From an uncultured Bacteroidales bacterium (GTDB lineage: Bacteria > Bacteroidota > Bacteroidia > Bacteroidales > UBA932): 64,000 bases of DNA. Made by a program: the position numbers and the translations under genes. Within the stretch, counting starts at the first letter, position 1, and the number at the start of each line of letters is the position of its first letter. This document shows positions 7,328 through 15,974 of this stretch, piece by piece. The notes beneath the pieces were generated by a model. The model made no database searches. It saw only the letters and a program-made list of their open reading frames with translations, and was not told the origin of the DNA. The stretch lies in NCBI GenBank assembly GCA_945868745.1, contig CAMBMK010000003.1, positions 23,779-87,778 on the forward strand. Direction: 5' to 3'.

Positions 7328-8473
7328 ATGAAAATTCTTGTTGTTGACGACGAAAAGTCGATACGTTACTCCATGAAGGAGATCCTTCAGGATGAGGGTT
7401 ATGAGGTTGAATTGGCAGAAGACGGGCCTTCCGCACTCGAATTGGCCGGAAAGGAGCGCTACGATGTCATTTTCTGCGACATAAAGATGCCCGGAATGGA
7501 GGGTACAGAGGTGCTCGACAGGCTTGTGGCAGACGGGGTGGACTCCCCTGTCATCATGATTTCCGGCCACGGGGACATAGGCACCGCCGTTGACTGCATC
7601 AAGAAGGGGGCTTTTGATTTCATCCAGAAACCGCTGGACCTCAACAGGATACTGATCACCATAAAAAACGCCACCGACAAGAACAACCTTGTCAAGGCCA
7701 ACAGGATGCTCAAGAAAAAGGTTTACGGGCAGCAGATGATCGGCCAGTCGCAGGCGCTCCAGCACGTGCGCGACATCATTGCAAAGGTGGCTCCGACCGA
7801 TGCGCGTGTGCTCATCACGGGCGCGAACGGCAGCGGAAAGGAGCTGGTGGCAAGGAGCATTTTCCAGCAGAGCGACCGCAGCGCAATGCCTTACATTGAG
7901 GTGAACTGCGCGGCAATACCTTCAGAACTCATTGAAAGTGAGCTGTTCGGCCACGAGAAAGGCTCATTCACCTCTGCCGTCAAGCAGCACAAGGGAAAGT
8001 TTGAGCAGGCCGACGGAGGTACTCTTTTCCTTGACGAAATCGGAGATATGAGCCTTGCCGCCCAGGCGAAGGTACTGAGGGTTCTCCAGGAGAAGAAGCT
8101 TTCGCGCGTGGGCAGCGACAAGGATATCGAGGTGGACGTACGCGTGATTGCGGCGACCAACAAGGACCTCAAGGCAGAGATTGAGAAGGGCAATTTCCGC
8201 GAGGACCTCTACCACAGGCTGAGCGTGATTGTGATCAAGGTGCCGTCGCTCGATGAGAGGAAGGAGGACATCCCGCTTCTTGTAGAGTATTTCGCAGGGC
8301 AGATATGCGCAGCAAGCGGCAAACCGGTAAGGGCCTTCGACCCGGAGGCAATAGCAGCACTCCAGAAGCACAGCTGGCCGGGCAACATCCGCGAGCTGCA
8401 CAATGTGGTGGAGAGGCTCCTGATCCTGGGAGGCAATCCGGTCTCCGCCAGGGATGTGGAGGATTATGTGTAG
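7328..8473 (+). CDS. NtrC-like response regulator: receiver plus AAA+ domain, no DNA-binding domain
   Basis: Residues 1-120 are a receiver domain (ILVVDDEKSIR, phospho-acceptor aspartate in FCDIKMPGMEG, conserved K in FIQKPLDL). Residues about 137-381 are a sigma-54-activator AAA+ module: Walker A GANGSGKELVAR, Walker B GGTLFLDEIGD, and an arginine-finger region around NFREDLYHRL. Two things are odd. The sigma-54-contacting GAFTGA loop reads GSFTSA. The protein also stops right after the AAA+ lid (WPGNIRELHNVVERLLILGG...DVEDYV) without the Fis-type helix-turn-helix. No histidine kinase is adjacent. A -7-like TAAATTTG lies at 7278-7285. A tiny winged-helix gene follows 32 nt downstream. Confidence 0.93.
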   Translation: MKILVVDDEKSIRYSMKEILQDEGYEVELAEDGPSALELAGKERYDVIFCDIKMPGMEGTEVLDRLVADGVDSPVIMISGHGDIGTAVDCIKKGAFDFIQKPLDLNRILITIKNATDKNNLVKANRMLKKKVYGQQMIGQSQALQHVRDIIAKVAPTDARVLITGANGSGKELVARSIFQQSDRSAMPYIEVNCAAIPSELIESELFGHEKGSFTSAVKQHKGKFEQADGGTLFLDEIGDMSLAAQAKVLRVLQEKKLSRVGSDKDIEVDVRVIAATNKDLKAEIEKGNFREDLYHRLSVIVIKVPSLDERKEDIPLLVEYFAGQICAASGKPVRAFDPEAIAALQKHSWPGNIRELHNVVERLLILGGNPVSARDVEDYV

Positions 8474-8505
8474 AAATCTTCAATAATAACCGATAATATC
8501 AGAAT

Positions 8506-8685
8506 ATGGAAACAACAGAAAAAGTGCTTGAGACAATGCGCAGCGCAGGAAAGCCTGTGTCTGCAGGCGAAGTGGCAACCCTTTCGGGACTTGACCGCAA
8601 AGAGGTGGACAAGGCATTTGCGCAGCTTAAAAAGGACGGGGCAATCGTCTCTCCTGTACGCTGCAAATGGCAGCCTGCCCAGTAG
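8506..8685 (+). CDS. 59-residue winged-helix DNA-binding-like protein
   Basis: This ORF is too short for the ORF track: ATG at 8506, TAG at 8683-8685. It starts METTEKVLETMRSAGKPVSA. The pattern is a minimal winged helix: helix 1 (TEKVLETMRSAG), helix 2 (SAGEVATLSG), recognition helix (DRKEVDKAFAQLKKDGAI) and a wing (VSPVRCKWQPAQ). The segment LSGLDRKEVDKAFAQLKKDG looks like a MarR/ArsR-type HTH core. I recall similar 60-70-residue proteins in other Bacteroidales, always unnamed. It lies 32 nt after the regulator that lacks a DNA-binding domain, probably in the same transcript. Function unknown. Confidence 0.85.
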   Translation: METTEKVLETMRSAGKPVSAGEVATLSGLDRKEVDKAFAQLKKDGAIVSPVRCKWQPAQ

Positions 8686-8799
8686 GCGGCACATCCGGGC
8701 GGTACAGCCCGGTCATTATGAACATTGATTCTCCGGGACGGAAGGCAGGAATTAAGGATTCCGAAGCTCCATGCCCGGAGATTTAATAAATTCTTGGAT

Positions 8800-9384
8800 A
8801 TGAATATGGAAAGACCTGATCCGGATATAAGAAAACGGCCTGATCTGACGATAAGAAATGCGCGTGAGGATGATGCGGCCGTGATTGCACGCTGCGTGAT
8901 GGCAGCGCTCGGAAAGGAGGACACTGAAAGCCCGTCGGAATTCCTGGTGGACATATGCAGGGAAAGAGGTACGCTTTACAGCTGGGAGAATACGATTGTA
9001 TGCGACGCAGACGGGGTGGCGGCAGCCGTGATGGTCTCCTATGACGGCAATCTCTACACACAGATGAGGGAGAAGACCTTCAATATGGTAAAATCCGCGG
9101 GAGGACCTGACCTGTTTGCCAATCCGCTCGAGACAGGGCCCGGGGAATATTACCTCGATTCCCTTGCGGCACTCCCGCAGTACCGCGGGCTCGGCCTTGG
9201 CAAAATACTGATGGAAAATGCAATAGACAGGGCGCAAAATGCAGGATATGACAATATAACACTTGTCGCGGACCCGCTTCACCCGCGCCTCATATCCTAC
9301 TATGAGTCAATAGGTTTCCGTACCTTCGGAGCCCCGGAGGTCTTTTTCGGCACGGAGTTCATCAGGATGCGCCTGCACGGTTGA
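8800..9384 (+). CDS. GNAT-family N-acetyltransferase
   Basis: The ATG at 8800 (MNMERPDPDIRKRPDLTIRNARED) is preferred over the track start at 8725, because the GNAT fold begins with LTIRNAREDDAAVIARC. The protein is 194 residues. The acetyl-CoA-binding motif A is LPQYRGLGLGKILMENAID (RGLGLG), and the C-terminal YYESIGFRTFG is motif B. The insert between (ETFNMVKSAGGPDLFANPLE) resembles the acyl-acceptor loop of GNATs annotated only as putative acetyltransferases. Acceptor substrate unknown. It is convergent with the EamA gene, 22 nt away. Confidence 0.9.
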   Translation: MNMERPDPDIRKRPDLTIRNAREDDAAVIARCVMAALGKEDTESPSEFLVDICRERGTLYSWENTIVCDADGVAAAVMVSYDGNLYTQMREKTFNMVKSAGGPDLFANPLETGPGEYYLDSLAALPQYRGLGLGKILMENAIDRAQNAGYDNITLVADPLHPRLISYYESIGFRTFGAPEVFFGTEFIRMRLHG

Positions 9385-9406
9385 GAGACTTCCCGGGTGA
9401 AGCCTC

Positions 9407-10294
9407 CTATCGCGATCCGATCCAGATGAGAAGCATTCCCACAAGGATGAAGGCGAGGTCGAGGGCCTTGGCCTTGAGATTGCGTTCCCTGAAGATGAGG
9501 GCACCGCACAGGAATGACACGATGACCGAGCTCCTTCTGACCAGCGAGACCACCGAAATCATCGAGTCGGGCTGCCTGAGGGCGGAGAGGTAGGCAAAGT
9601 CGGCGGCGGAGATGAACACAGAGATCAGCGGTATGGCCCACGACCAGTGGAACGGGGTGGATTTGCGGCGGTTGGGCAGCCACAGAAGCAGCATCATAAG
9701 GCCCATCAGCAGCATCTGGTAGAAGTTGTACCATCCCTGGACAAAGGTGGCGTCGAGCATCCGCATTATGTATTTGTCATAGAGTCCGCTGCAGGCTCCT
9801 GTCAGTGCAGCTGCCGCTATAAGCCAGACCCATTTGTTGCGGGCGAAATCAATGTTTTCCTTTTTGCCCGAACGGCTCAACAGCAGCAGCGAGGCCATTG
9901 CGAGGACCACTCCTCCCCACTGCCATCCGTTCAGCCTTTCCCCGAACAGGAGCATTGCGCCGAGCAGCACAAGAACCGGTCTCGTAGCATTGATGGGGCC
10001 GACTATCGTGATGGGGAGATGTTTCAGGCCGAAATAGCCGAACAGCCAGGATGTCAGCACTATGCAGGATTTTGCAAAGGTCAGCAGATGGGCCTGAAGC
10101 AGGCCTGTCTCCCCTGACGGGGCTCCTCCCTGCCCGGCTAAGGATGAAATGATGAACGGGGAGAAAATCAGCGTTGAAAACACTGTGTTGAGAAACAGTA
10201 CGGGGATAACGGCATTGTCCTTCAATGATGTCTTTTTGGCGGTGTCATACAGTCCCAGCAGCGCCGCGGACAGAAATGCAAGTGCAAGCCACAT
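9407..10294 (-). CDS. EamA-family (DMT superfamily) transporter
   Basis: The 295-residue protein from the ATG at 10294 (MWLALAFLSAALLGLYDTAKK) is preferred over the longer track ORF, whose extra 31 N-terminal residues are not hydrophobic and cross the divergent promoter region. It has about ten membrane segments in two EamA halves, each with the typical end motif: PINATRPVLVLLGAMLLFGERL in the first half, and SVVSLVRRSSVIVSFLCGALIFRERN in the second. Such proteins export or import small metabolites; the substrate cannot be read from sequence. It diverges from the polymerase Y gene across a shared palindrome. Confidence 0.9.
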   Translation of the reverse strand: MWLALAFLSAALLGLYDTAKKTSLKDNAVIPVLFLNTVFSTLIFSPFIISSLAGQGGAPSGETGLLQAHLLTFAKSCIVLTSWLFGYFGLKHLPITIVGPINATRPVLVLLGAMLLFGERLNGWQWGGVVLAMASLLLLSRSGKKENIDFARNKWVWLIAAAALTGACSGLYDKYIMRMLDATFVQGWYNFYQMLLMGLMMLLLWLPNRRKSTPFHWSWAIPLISVFISAADFAYLSALRQPDSMISVVSLVRRSSVIVSFLCGALIFRERNLKAKALDLAFILVGMLLIWIGSR

Positions 10295-10319
10295 TGTTGT
10301 ATATTCTCTTTTGGGGTGA

Positions 10320-10349
10320 CAAATGTACGCAAAAAATGGCGTACATTTG
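10320..10349. promoter_or_regulatory. Perfect inverted repeat between divergent EamA and polymerase Y genes (operator candidate)
   Basis: CAAATGTACGC (10320-10330), an 8-nt spacer AAAAAATG, then GCGTACATTTG (10339-10349). Each arm contains TACATTTG reading outward, which matches the -7 consensus TAnnTTTG in both directions, 26 nt before the EamA ATG and 19 nt before the TTG start of the polymerase. No -33 box is visible for either side. This fits a symmetric repressor site placed over paired promoters; the repressor is unknown. Confidence 0.65.
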
Positions 10350-10368
10350 CCCCGGGAGAGCATTTGTT

Positions 10369-11820
10369 TTGAAAAGCGGAAGGACATACATAGCCATTGA
10401 CCTGAAGTCTTTCTATGCTTCGGTGGAGTGCGTCGCCAGGGGACTTGATCCGCTGACGGCCAATCTTGTCGTGGCCGACCTTTCGAGGACCGAAAAGACC
10501 ATATGCCTTGCCGTTTCGCCGTCGCTCAAGTCGTACGGGATTTCCGGGAGGGCGCGGCTTTTCGAGGTGGTAAGCAGGGTGCGCGAAATCAACGGCCAGC
10601 GGCGCTGGAGGAATCGCGGCGAGCTGCGCGGCGGGGTCTATGACAACAATGAGATACAGCGCAATCCGTCCCTTGCCCTTGACTATATCGTGGCCCCTCC
10701 GAGGATGAACGAGTATATGAAGGTGAGTTCTCAGGTCTATGCGACCTATCTGAAGTTCATTTCCGCAGACGACATCCATGTGTATTCCATCGATGAGGTG
10801 TTTATGGATGTCACTGATTATCTGAAGAGTTACGGATGCTCTGCCCACGAGCTTGCGATGAGGATGATCAGGGAGGTGCTGCGCAATACGGGCATCACGG
10901 CGACGGCCGGAATCGGCACCAACATGTACCTTGCGAAGATTGCGATGGACATTGAGGCGAAACATTCTCCGGCAGACAGTGACGGGGTGAGGATTGCCGA
11001 GCTGGACGAGATGAGCTACCGGCGCAAGTATTGGGAACATACGCCGCTTACGGATTTCTGGAGGATAGGGCGGGGCATTGCGGCAAAGCTCGAGGCAAAC
11101 GGAATGAGGACTCTTGGCGATGTGGCGAGGAGGTCGCTTGCCGGAGAGGAAAGCCTCTACAGGCTCTTCGGGGTGAATGCGGAGCTGCTGATTGACCACG
11201 CCTGGGGATGGGAGCCCTGCACCATAAGGGACATCAAGGCGTACAGGCCTTCGAGCAGGAGCCTGTCGGTGGGGCAGGTGCTTTCGGAGGCATATCCGTA
11301 CGGAAAGGCAAGGGTGGTAATTATGGAGATGGCGGACAGCCTTTCGCTGGACCTCGTTGAAAAGGGGATGGTGTGCGACCAGATGGTCATCAATATCGGC
11401 TACGACGGCGCTTCAATGGACGGATACACAGGCGATTGCGAAAGCGACCACTATGGGAGGAAGGTCCCGAAGGCGGCCCACGGGTCGCTCAACCTGACGC
11501 GTTTCTCCTCATCTTCTTCCGAGATTGTTGATGCCGTTGCCTGCATTTTTGACCGCATCGTGGACAGGAGCCTGCTGATCAGGAGGATGTCGGTTGTGGC
11601 CAATCATACGGTGCCGGAAGGTTCTCCGGAGGCCATGCAGCTGACGCTCTTTGATACGGACGGCCACAGGGAGGAGGAGGACCGCGAGCGCAGGAGGCAG
11701 GAGGCGATTATTGCAATCAAGAAAAAATACGGCAAGAATGCCATCCTGAAGGGGCTCAATTTCGAGGATGGGGCTACGCAGAGGGAGCGCAATGAGCAGG
11801 TAGGAGGGCATAAGGCATAG
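10369..11820 (+). CDS. Y-family DNA polymerase (translesion; DinB/UvrX-like, Firmicutes type)
   Basis: This is a lesion-bypass polymerase of 483 residues if translated from the TTG at 10369 (MKSGRTYIAIDLKSFYASVE). The upstream ATG at 10336 lies within the palindrome and before the possible -7 box, so it is less likely. Catalytic acidic residues are in IAIDLKSFYASVE and VYSIDEVFMDV. Helix-hairpin-helix and little-finger domains follow. The tail KKYGKNAILKGLNFEDGATQRERNEQVGGHKA closely resembles the class seen with YolD partners in Clostridia and bacilli, unlike the umuDC or dinB genes usual in Bacteroidota. A YolD-like gene follows 38 nt downstream. Composition is similar to neighbouring genes, so any transfer is not recent. 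Confidence 0.95.
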   Translation: MKSGRTYIAIDLKSFYASVECVARGLDPLTANLVVADLSRTEKTICLAVSPSLKSYGISGRARLFEVVSRVREINGQRRWRNRGELRGGVYDNNEIQRNPSLALDYIVAPPRMNEYMKVSSQVYATYLKFISADDIHVYSIDEVFMDVTDYLKSYGCSAHELAMRMIREVLRNTGITATAGIGTNMYLAKIAMDIEAKHSPADSDGVRIAELDEMSYRRKYWEHTPLTDFWRIGRGIAAKLEANGMRTLGDVARRSLAGEESLYRLFGVNAELLIDHAWGWEPCTIRDIKAYRPSSRSLSVGQVLSEAYPYGKARVVIMEMADSLSLDLVEKGMVCDQMVINIGYDGASMDGYTGDCESDHYGRKVPKAAHGSLNLTRFSSSSSEIVDAVACIFDRIVDRSLLIRRMSVVANHTVPEGSPEAMQLTLFDTDGHREEEDRERRRQEAIIAIKKKYGKNAILKGLNFEDGATQRERNEQVGGHKA

Positions 11821-11858
11821 GAATCCGGGAGATTCCGGGATAATCAATCCGCTGGACA

Positions 11859-12266
11859 ATGGGAAGATACGATGACATAATCGGGCTGGAACACCCGACC
11901 TCCGCACGGCATCCGAGGATGTCGGCCATTGACCGTGCCGCGCAGTTTTCGCCGTTTGCCGCACTCACGGGCTATGAGGATATCATCTGCGAGACGGGAC
12001 GGCAGACCGATGAGCGGCCGGAGCTTGACGGGGAGCAGATGCAAAGGCTCAACGAGGCTGTGGGCCGGATCCGGGAGGCTCTTTCTTCGAGGCCGGAAGT
12101 CTGCGGCGTCCGTTTCATCCCCGATCCGTTCAAAGACGGAGGGCGGATGGAGCCGTTCAGGGGCCGTGTCCGCAATATCGACACCGCCGCTTCGCTTCTG
12201 GTGCTCACAAACGGCACATCCATCCCCCTGTGCGACCTGCTGGAGATAAGGGAAACGGAGCGCTGA
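11859..12266 (+). CDS. YolD-like protein, partner of Y-family polymerase
   Basis: The 135-residue protein carries the YolD-like signature: RMSAIDRAAQFSPFAALTGYEDII, then ETGRQTDERPELDGEQ. In Firmicutes, YolD-like proteins are encoded just after UvrX-type Y polymerases and are thought to work like the UmuD/ImuA accessory factors; direct evidence is limited. The second half (RFIPDPFKDGGRMEPFRGRVRNIDTAASLLVLTNGTSIPLCDLLEI) looks like a small beta-rich domain. It is probably cotranscribed with the polymerase. Confidence 0.9.
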   Translation: MGRYDDIIGLEHPTSARHPRMSAIDRAAQFSPFAALTGYEDIICETGRQTDERPELDGEQMQRLNEAVGRIREALSSRPEVCGVRFIPDPFKDGGRMEPFRGRVRNIDTAASLLVLTNGTSIPLCDLLEIRETER

Positions 12267-12284
12267 GGTTTTCTTTTTGAAAAG

Positions 12285-13067
12285 CTAAACCGTTGATTTG
12301 AGGGATTCTTCGTGTTCGCGGCGGGCGCGCTCGACAGACACGGAACGCTTCAGCACAAAGCCGGAGCCGAGGTATTTGGTGCGCACATCCTCGTCTTCGG
12401 AAAGCGACTGCGGGGTACCCTGCTGGAGGATAGTGCCCTCGTAGAGGAGGTATGCCCTGTCGGTAATCGCCAGAGTCTCACCGACATTGTGGTCGGTGAT
12501 GATCACTCCGATATTTTTGTACTTGAGCTTGGCGATGATGTACTGGATGTCCTCCACGGCAATCGGGTCCACTCCGGCGAACGGCTCGTCAAGAAGGATG
12601 AACTTGGGGTCGATGGCAAGGGCACGTGCAATCTCGCAGCGGCGCCTCTCGCCTCCGGAAAGCTGGATGCCGAGGCTCTTGCGTACCTTTGAGAGGTTGA
12701 ACTCATCGATGAGGGACTCAAGCCTGTCATGGCGCTCCGCCTTTGTCATGTCGGACATCTCCATAACGGACAGGATGTTGTCCTCGACACTCATTTTGCG
12801 GAATACGGAAGCTTCCTGCGGGAGGTAGCCCAGGCCGCGCTGCGCACGCTTGTACATCGGGAGCTTGGTGATCTCCTCGTCGTCAAGATAGATATGGCCG
12901 TCATTAGGGACAATCTGGCCTGTGATCATATAGAAGCTGGTGGTCTTGCCGGCTCCGTTCGGCCCGAGGAATCCTACGATTTCCCCCTGCTCGACTTCCA
13001 TCGAAACGCCTTTGACGACGGTTCTTACGCCATATTTTTTTACGAGATGTTCTGCTCTGAGTTTCAT
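12285..13067 (-). CDS. lptB: LPS export ABC transporter ATP-binding protein LptB
   Basis: LptB powers extraction of lipopolysaccharide from the inner membrane together with LptFG, which are not in the window. The 260-residue protein has Walker [14 protein letters not shown]-loop [18 protein letters not shown], signature [15 protein letters not shown], Walker [17 protein letters not shown] and H-loop [10 protein letters not shown]. The [10 protein letters not shown] and [11 protein letters not shown] wording is specific to LptB within ABC ATPases. A charged C-terminal tail ([15 protein letters not shown]) extends beyond the core. The gene follows dnaX by 17 nt and is likely cotranscribed with it. 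Confidence 0.96.
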   Translation of the reverse strand: MKLRAEHLVKKYGVRTVVKGVSMEVEQGEIVGFLGPNGAGKTTSFYMITGQIVPNDGHIYLDDEEITKLPMYKRAQRGLGYLPQEASVFRKMSVEDNILSVMEMSDMTKAERHDRLESLIDEFNLSKVRKSLGIQLSGGERRRCEIARALAIDPKFILLDEPFAGVDPIAVEDIQYIIAKLKYKNIGVIITDHNVGETLAITDRAYLLYEGTILQQGTPQSLSEDEDVRTKYLGSGFVLKRSVSVERARREHEESLKSTV

Positions 13068-13084
13068 AATGATGGGATTTCAAG

Positions 13085-15007
13085 CTATTTTGTGTCGAGG
13101 TCGAAATCCTGGACGAAGTTCTTTACCTCGGGATTGGTTTTCATCAGTTCAATTGCCTTTTCTTCAGGCATATACGGCTTTGCCTCGACCTTTTCTTCCG
13201 GCAGCACGGACACGCTCAGGCGGATCTTTCCGCTTCCGGCAAACTGCACGAGCTGCGATTCGAGCTGGCGCAGGAGGTTTTCCTCCACCCACTGCTTCTG
13301 GGAGGCGTTTATCACGCAGAAGTCCACCACCTTGACATCGTCCCCGAGGGTAATGGAGACCTTTGCGGTGGAAAGCATCTTTGAGAGGCGCGGGCGGTTG
13401 GCATTGGCCTGCGGCAGTTTTTTCCAGGCCTCCATTATGGCCTCATCGGAGGCAAGGATGTCGGCGGTGCTGTCGGCCGTGGATGAGTAAGAGCCGACAT
13501 CGGAAGCGTCATCGCTCTCGAGGGATGAGATGGAAAGTGACGACGGGGTGCGGGCCGGGCGGCGGCGGGAAGGTGCCGGGGCGGCATCCTGTGAGGCAGC
13601 GGCGGACGTGACGCCCGGAGCGGCGGGAGAAGTCGCTGCTGCAGCTTGCTGTGACGGGGATGAAGACGCTTCCGCCTCAGGGGAAGCCGATACTCCCTGA
13701 ACCGGCCTGGCAGCAGATGCGGCACGCGAATCGGTGCCTGCGGCCGGACTGCCTGAAGCACTCTGCCCGCTATGTGAAACAGGGCTCGGACTGCCTGCAG
13801 CGGCATCCGGCACAGGAGCGGCGGATGTGCCGGAAGAGGCAGCGGATGATGCCGGCCGGGATGCGCCATCAGCCGATGCGGCAGGGGCGGCGGTGCGGAG
13901 TGAAACTCCGCCGTTGCCGCTGAGGAAGCTCAGCTTCATCAGCGCAAACTCCACGTGAAGACGTGGATTGACCGCCGCCTTGTACCCGGCCTCACAAGCC
14001 GTGGTAATGGAAAGCGCATCATAGAGAAACTGCAGCGTACAGTTTCCCGCCTGGGCAGCATACCGCTCCTTCAGCGACCTCGGGAGCTCCAGCAGGGCAT
14101 CGAGCCCGCCGGTGCGTGCCACAATCAGGTCCCTGAGGTGCTGCGACAGCGCCGACACGAAATGGAGCGCATTGAAACCCTTTGCCAGGATCTCGTCAAA
14201 TTTGAGGAGCGCAGCGCCGTAATCCCCCTTCAGGAAACTGTCCACCAGGGCGAAACTGTGCTCATATGAAAACACATTGAGATTTTTCAGCACATCCTCA
14301 TAACGGATGTCCGTACCGCAGAAAGCCACGGTCTGGTCGAAAATCGTAAGGGCATCCCTCATCGCGCCGTCAGCCTTCTGGGCAATCACATGGAGCGACT
14401 CGTCATCGACCGTGATCCCCTCCCTGGAGGCGATGCTGCGGAGATTGCCGACAATGTCGGGGATGGAAATGCGGTTGAAATCGTAGGTCTGGCAGCGTGA
14501 AAGGATGGTCGGGAGTATCTTGTGCTTCTCGGTCGTGGCAAGGATGAAGATGGCGTGTGAAGGAGGCTCCTCGAGAGTCTTGAGAAAGGCATTGAACGCC
14601 GACTGCGTGAGCATATGCACCTCGTCGATGATGAACACGCTGTAGCGGCCCACCTGCGGAGGCACATTGACCTGGTCGATCAGTGCCTTGATGTCCTCCA
14701 CGCCGTTGTTGGACGCGGCATCGAGCTCGTGGATGCAGTAGGAGCGCCCCTCGCGGAAGGACACGCACGACTCGCATTTGCCGCACGGCTCCATCTCCGG
14801 CGAAAGGTCGGAGCAGTTGATGGTCTTGGCGAAAATCCTCGCCGCACTGGTCTTTCCCACACCCCTCGGGCCGCAGAACAGGTATGCGTGGGCAAGCTGG
14901 CCCCTCGCAATCGAGTTTTTCAGCGTCCTGACTATGTTTTCCTGGCCCACAAGGGACCCGAAGGAGTCCGGCCTGTATTTTCTGGCAGAGACAATATACT
15001 GTGACAT
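13085..15007 (-). CDS. dnaX: DNA polymerase III subunit gamma/tau
   Basis: DnaX is the clamp-loader ATPase. Residues 1 to about 365 form the AAA+ and lid domains: VGQENIVRTLKN, Walker A GPRGVGKTSAARIFAK, a zinc-binding set of cysteines (NCSDLSPEMEPCGKCESC), Walker B VFIIDEVHML and the SRC motif in ILSRCQTYDF. A Ser/Ala/Pro-rich linker of about 110 residues follows, then a C-terminal domain ending EVKNFVQDFDLDTK. I saw no obvious slippery A-tract for a shorter gamma form. At 640 residues it is full length. A minus-strand TACATTTG (15078-15085) could be the -7 box. Confidence 0.97.
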   Translation of the reverse strand: MSQYIVSARKYRPDSFGSLVGQENIVRTLKNSIARGQLAHAYLFCGPRGVGKTSAARIFAKTINCSDLSPEMEPCGKCESCVSFREGRSYCIHELDAASNNGVEDIKALIDQVNVPPQVGRYSVFIIDEVHMLTQSAFNAFLKTLEEPPSHAIFILATTEKHKILPTILSRCQTYDFNRISIPDIVGNLRSIASREGITVDDESLHVIAQKADGAMRDALTIFDQTVAFCGTDIRYEDVLKNLNVFSYEHSFALVDSFLKGDYGAALLKFDEILAKGFNALHFVSALSQHLRDLIVARTGGLDALLELPRSLKERYAAQAGNCTLQFLYDALSITTACEAGYKAAVNPRLHVEFALMKLSFLSGNGGVSLRTAAPAASADGASRPASSAASSGTSAAPVPDAAAGSPSPVSHSGQSASGSPAAGTDSRAASAARPVQGVSASPEAEASSSPSQQAAAATSPAAPGVTSAAASQDAAPAPSRRRPARTPSSLSISSLESDDASDVGSYSSTADSTADILASDEAIMEAWKKLPQANANRPRLSKMLSTAKVSITLGDDVKVVDFCVINASQKQWVEENLLRQLESQLVQFAGSGKIRLSVSVLPEEKVEAKPYMPEEKAIELMKTNPEVKNFVQDFDLDTK

Positions 15008-15131
15008 ACTCTTTCTTTTTCTTTCAAGGGCATACCCGCAAATGACAAAAGGGACTATTTAGTCAACCTCCGAATTACAAATGTACACATATTTTTAGTA
15101 AATTTGCTTGTTAAAAATGGATTTTGAAACT

Positions 15132-15974
15132 ATGAAGACAAAACACATATTGACATTCCTTGCGGGGATAATCCTCTGCATCACGGCCTGGGGGCAGGCA
15201 CAGGTCAATGTCACCATCACCACAAAAAAGGACAAGCTCGCCGATTTCCCGATGAAGACCATGAAGGTAGTGCTCACCGGGAACGGATTTATGGACCAGC
15301 CCCTGCGCGAGGCCGTCAAGAACACATGGAGCATCTCCCCGTTTGAGTTCTGCACGATGGACGAGTTCAACTCATTGAAAACCAGCCAGGATTTCTATTT
15401 CATGCTCGTCGTGAGGACCCAGAACCGCAAGGAGGCGGAGCCGGGCGTATCGTTCATCCAGATCCTCAAGGGCGGGCATGAGGATATCGGGGACATGCTT
15501 GAGGTCGTGAGCATGCCGCTGTGCCCTTCGGCAATGACCTCCGGGCTCGAGGCTGCATTCATGCCTGCAATCCTTGACATAATGCAGGTCTATATCGACA
15601 CCTCCCTCATCAATGGCTTCAAGAGCATCCAGAGCGTCATGCGCAAACTTTCCGACATAAAGGGCAAGACTGTGGTTTTCGCTTCGGACGACATCTCGCC
15701 GAAGGTCAGCGAACAGTTCAGGGAAAAGTATTTCACCGGCAATGTGACCGTATGCGACGCGGAAGACGCCGCCGAGGCGATGTTCTCGGGAAGGACGGAC
15801 ACCGTGGTGGGCTACAGCGTGGCCCCCGCAATCCCGGGCAAGGGCTCAGAGTGCTGGCTGATGCTGTTTGACGCATATACCCACGACCTCTACTATTTCA
15901 AGAAATACAAAACATCCGACACGGCGGGATTTACCAGGAAAGACCTGTCGGACATCATCTCCGCAAGCAGATAA
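15132..15974 (+). CDS. Secreted protein of unknown function, conserved type in Bacteroidales
   Basis: The start is set at the ATG at 15132 because it gives a clean signal peptide (MKTKHILTFLAGIILCITAWGQAQ, likely cut after WGQ or AQA). The mature protein, about 257 residues, begins VNVTITTKKDKLADFPMKTMKVVLTGN. It has no membrane segment, lipobox or catalytic motif that I recognise. A segment ISPFEFCTMDEFNSL and a later KTVVFASDDIS stand out. I recall unnamed Bacteroides proteins of similar pattern. It overlaps the M16 peptidase gene by one base (TAATG), so the two are coupled. A -7-like TAAATTTG lies at 15099-15106. Confidence 0.85.
   Translation: MKTKHILTFLAGIILCITAWGQAQVNVTITTKKDKLADFPMKTMKVVLTGNGFMDQPLREAVKNTWSISPFEFCTMDEFNSLKTSQDFYFMLVVRTQNRKEAEPGVSFIQILKGGHEDIGDMLEVVSMPLCPSAMTSGLEAAFMPAILDIMQVYIDTSLINGFKSIQSVMRKLSDIKGKTVVFASDDISPKVSEQFREKYFTGNVTVCDAEDAAEAMFSGRTDTVVGYSVAPAIPGKGSECWLMLFDAYTHDLYYFKKYKTSDTAGFTRKDLSDIISASR

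Noticed and set aside
10222-11199. 325-residue minus-strand ORF opposite the polymerase Y gene
   Set aside because: Shadow of the polymerase coding strand, with no recognisable motif.
10369-12266. Plasmid- or phage-borne UmuDC-type cassette
   Set aside because: No umuD, integrase, phage or plasmid gene is nearby, and composition matches the flanking core genes.
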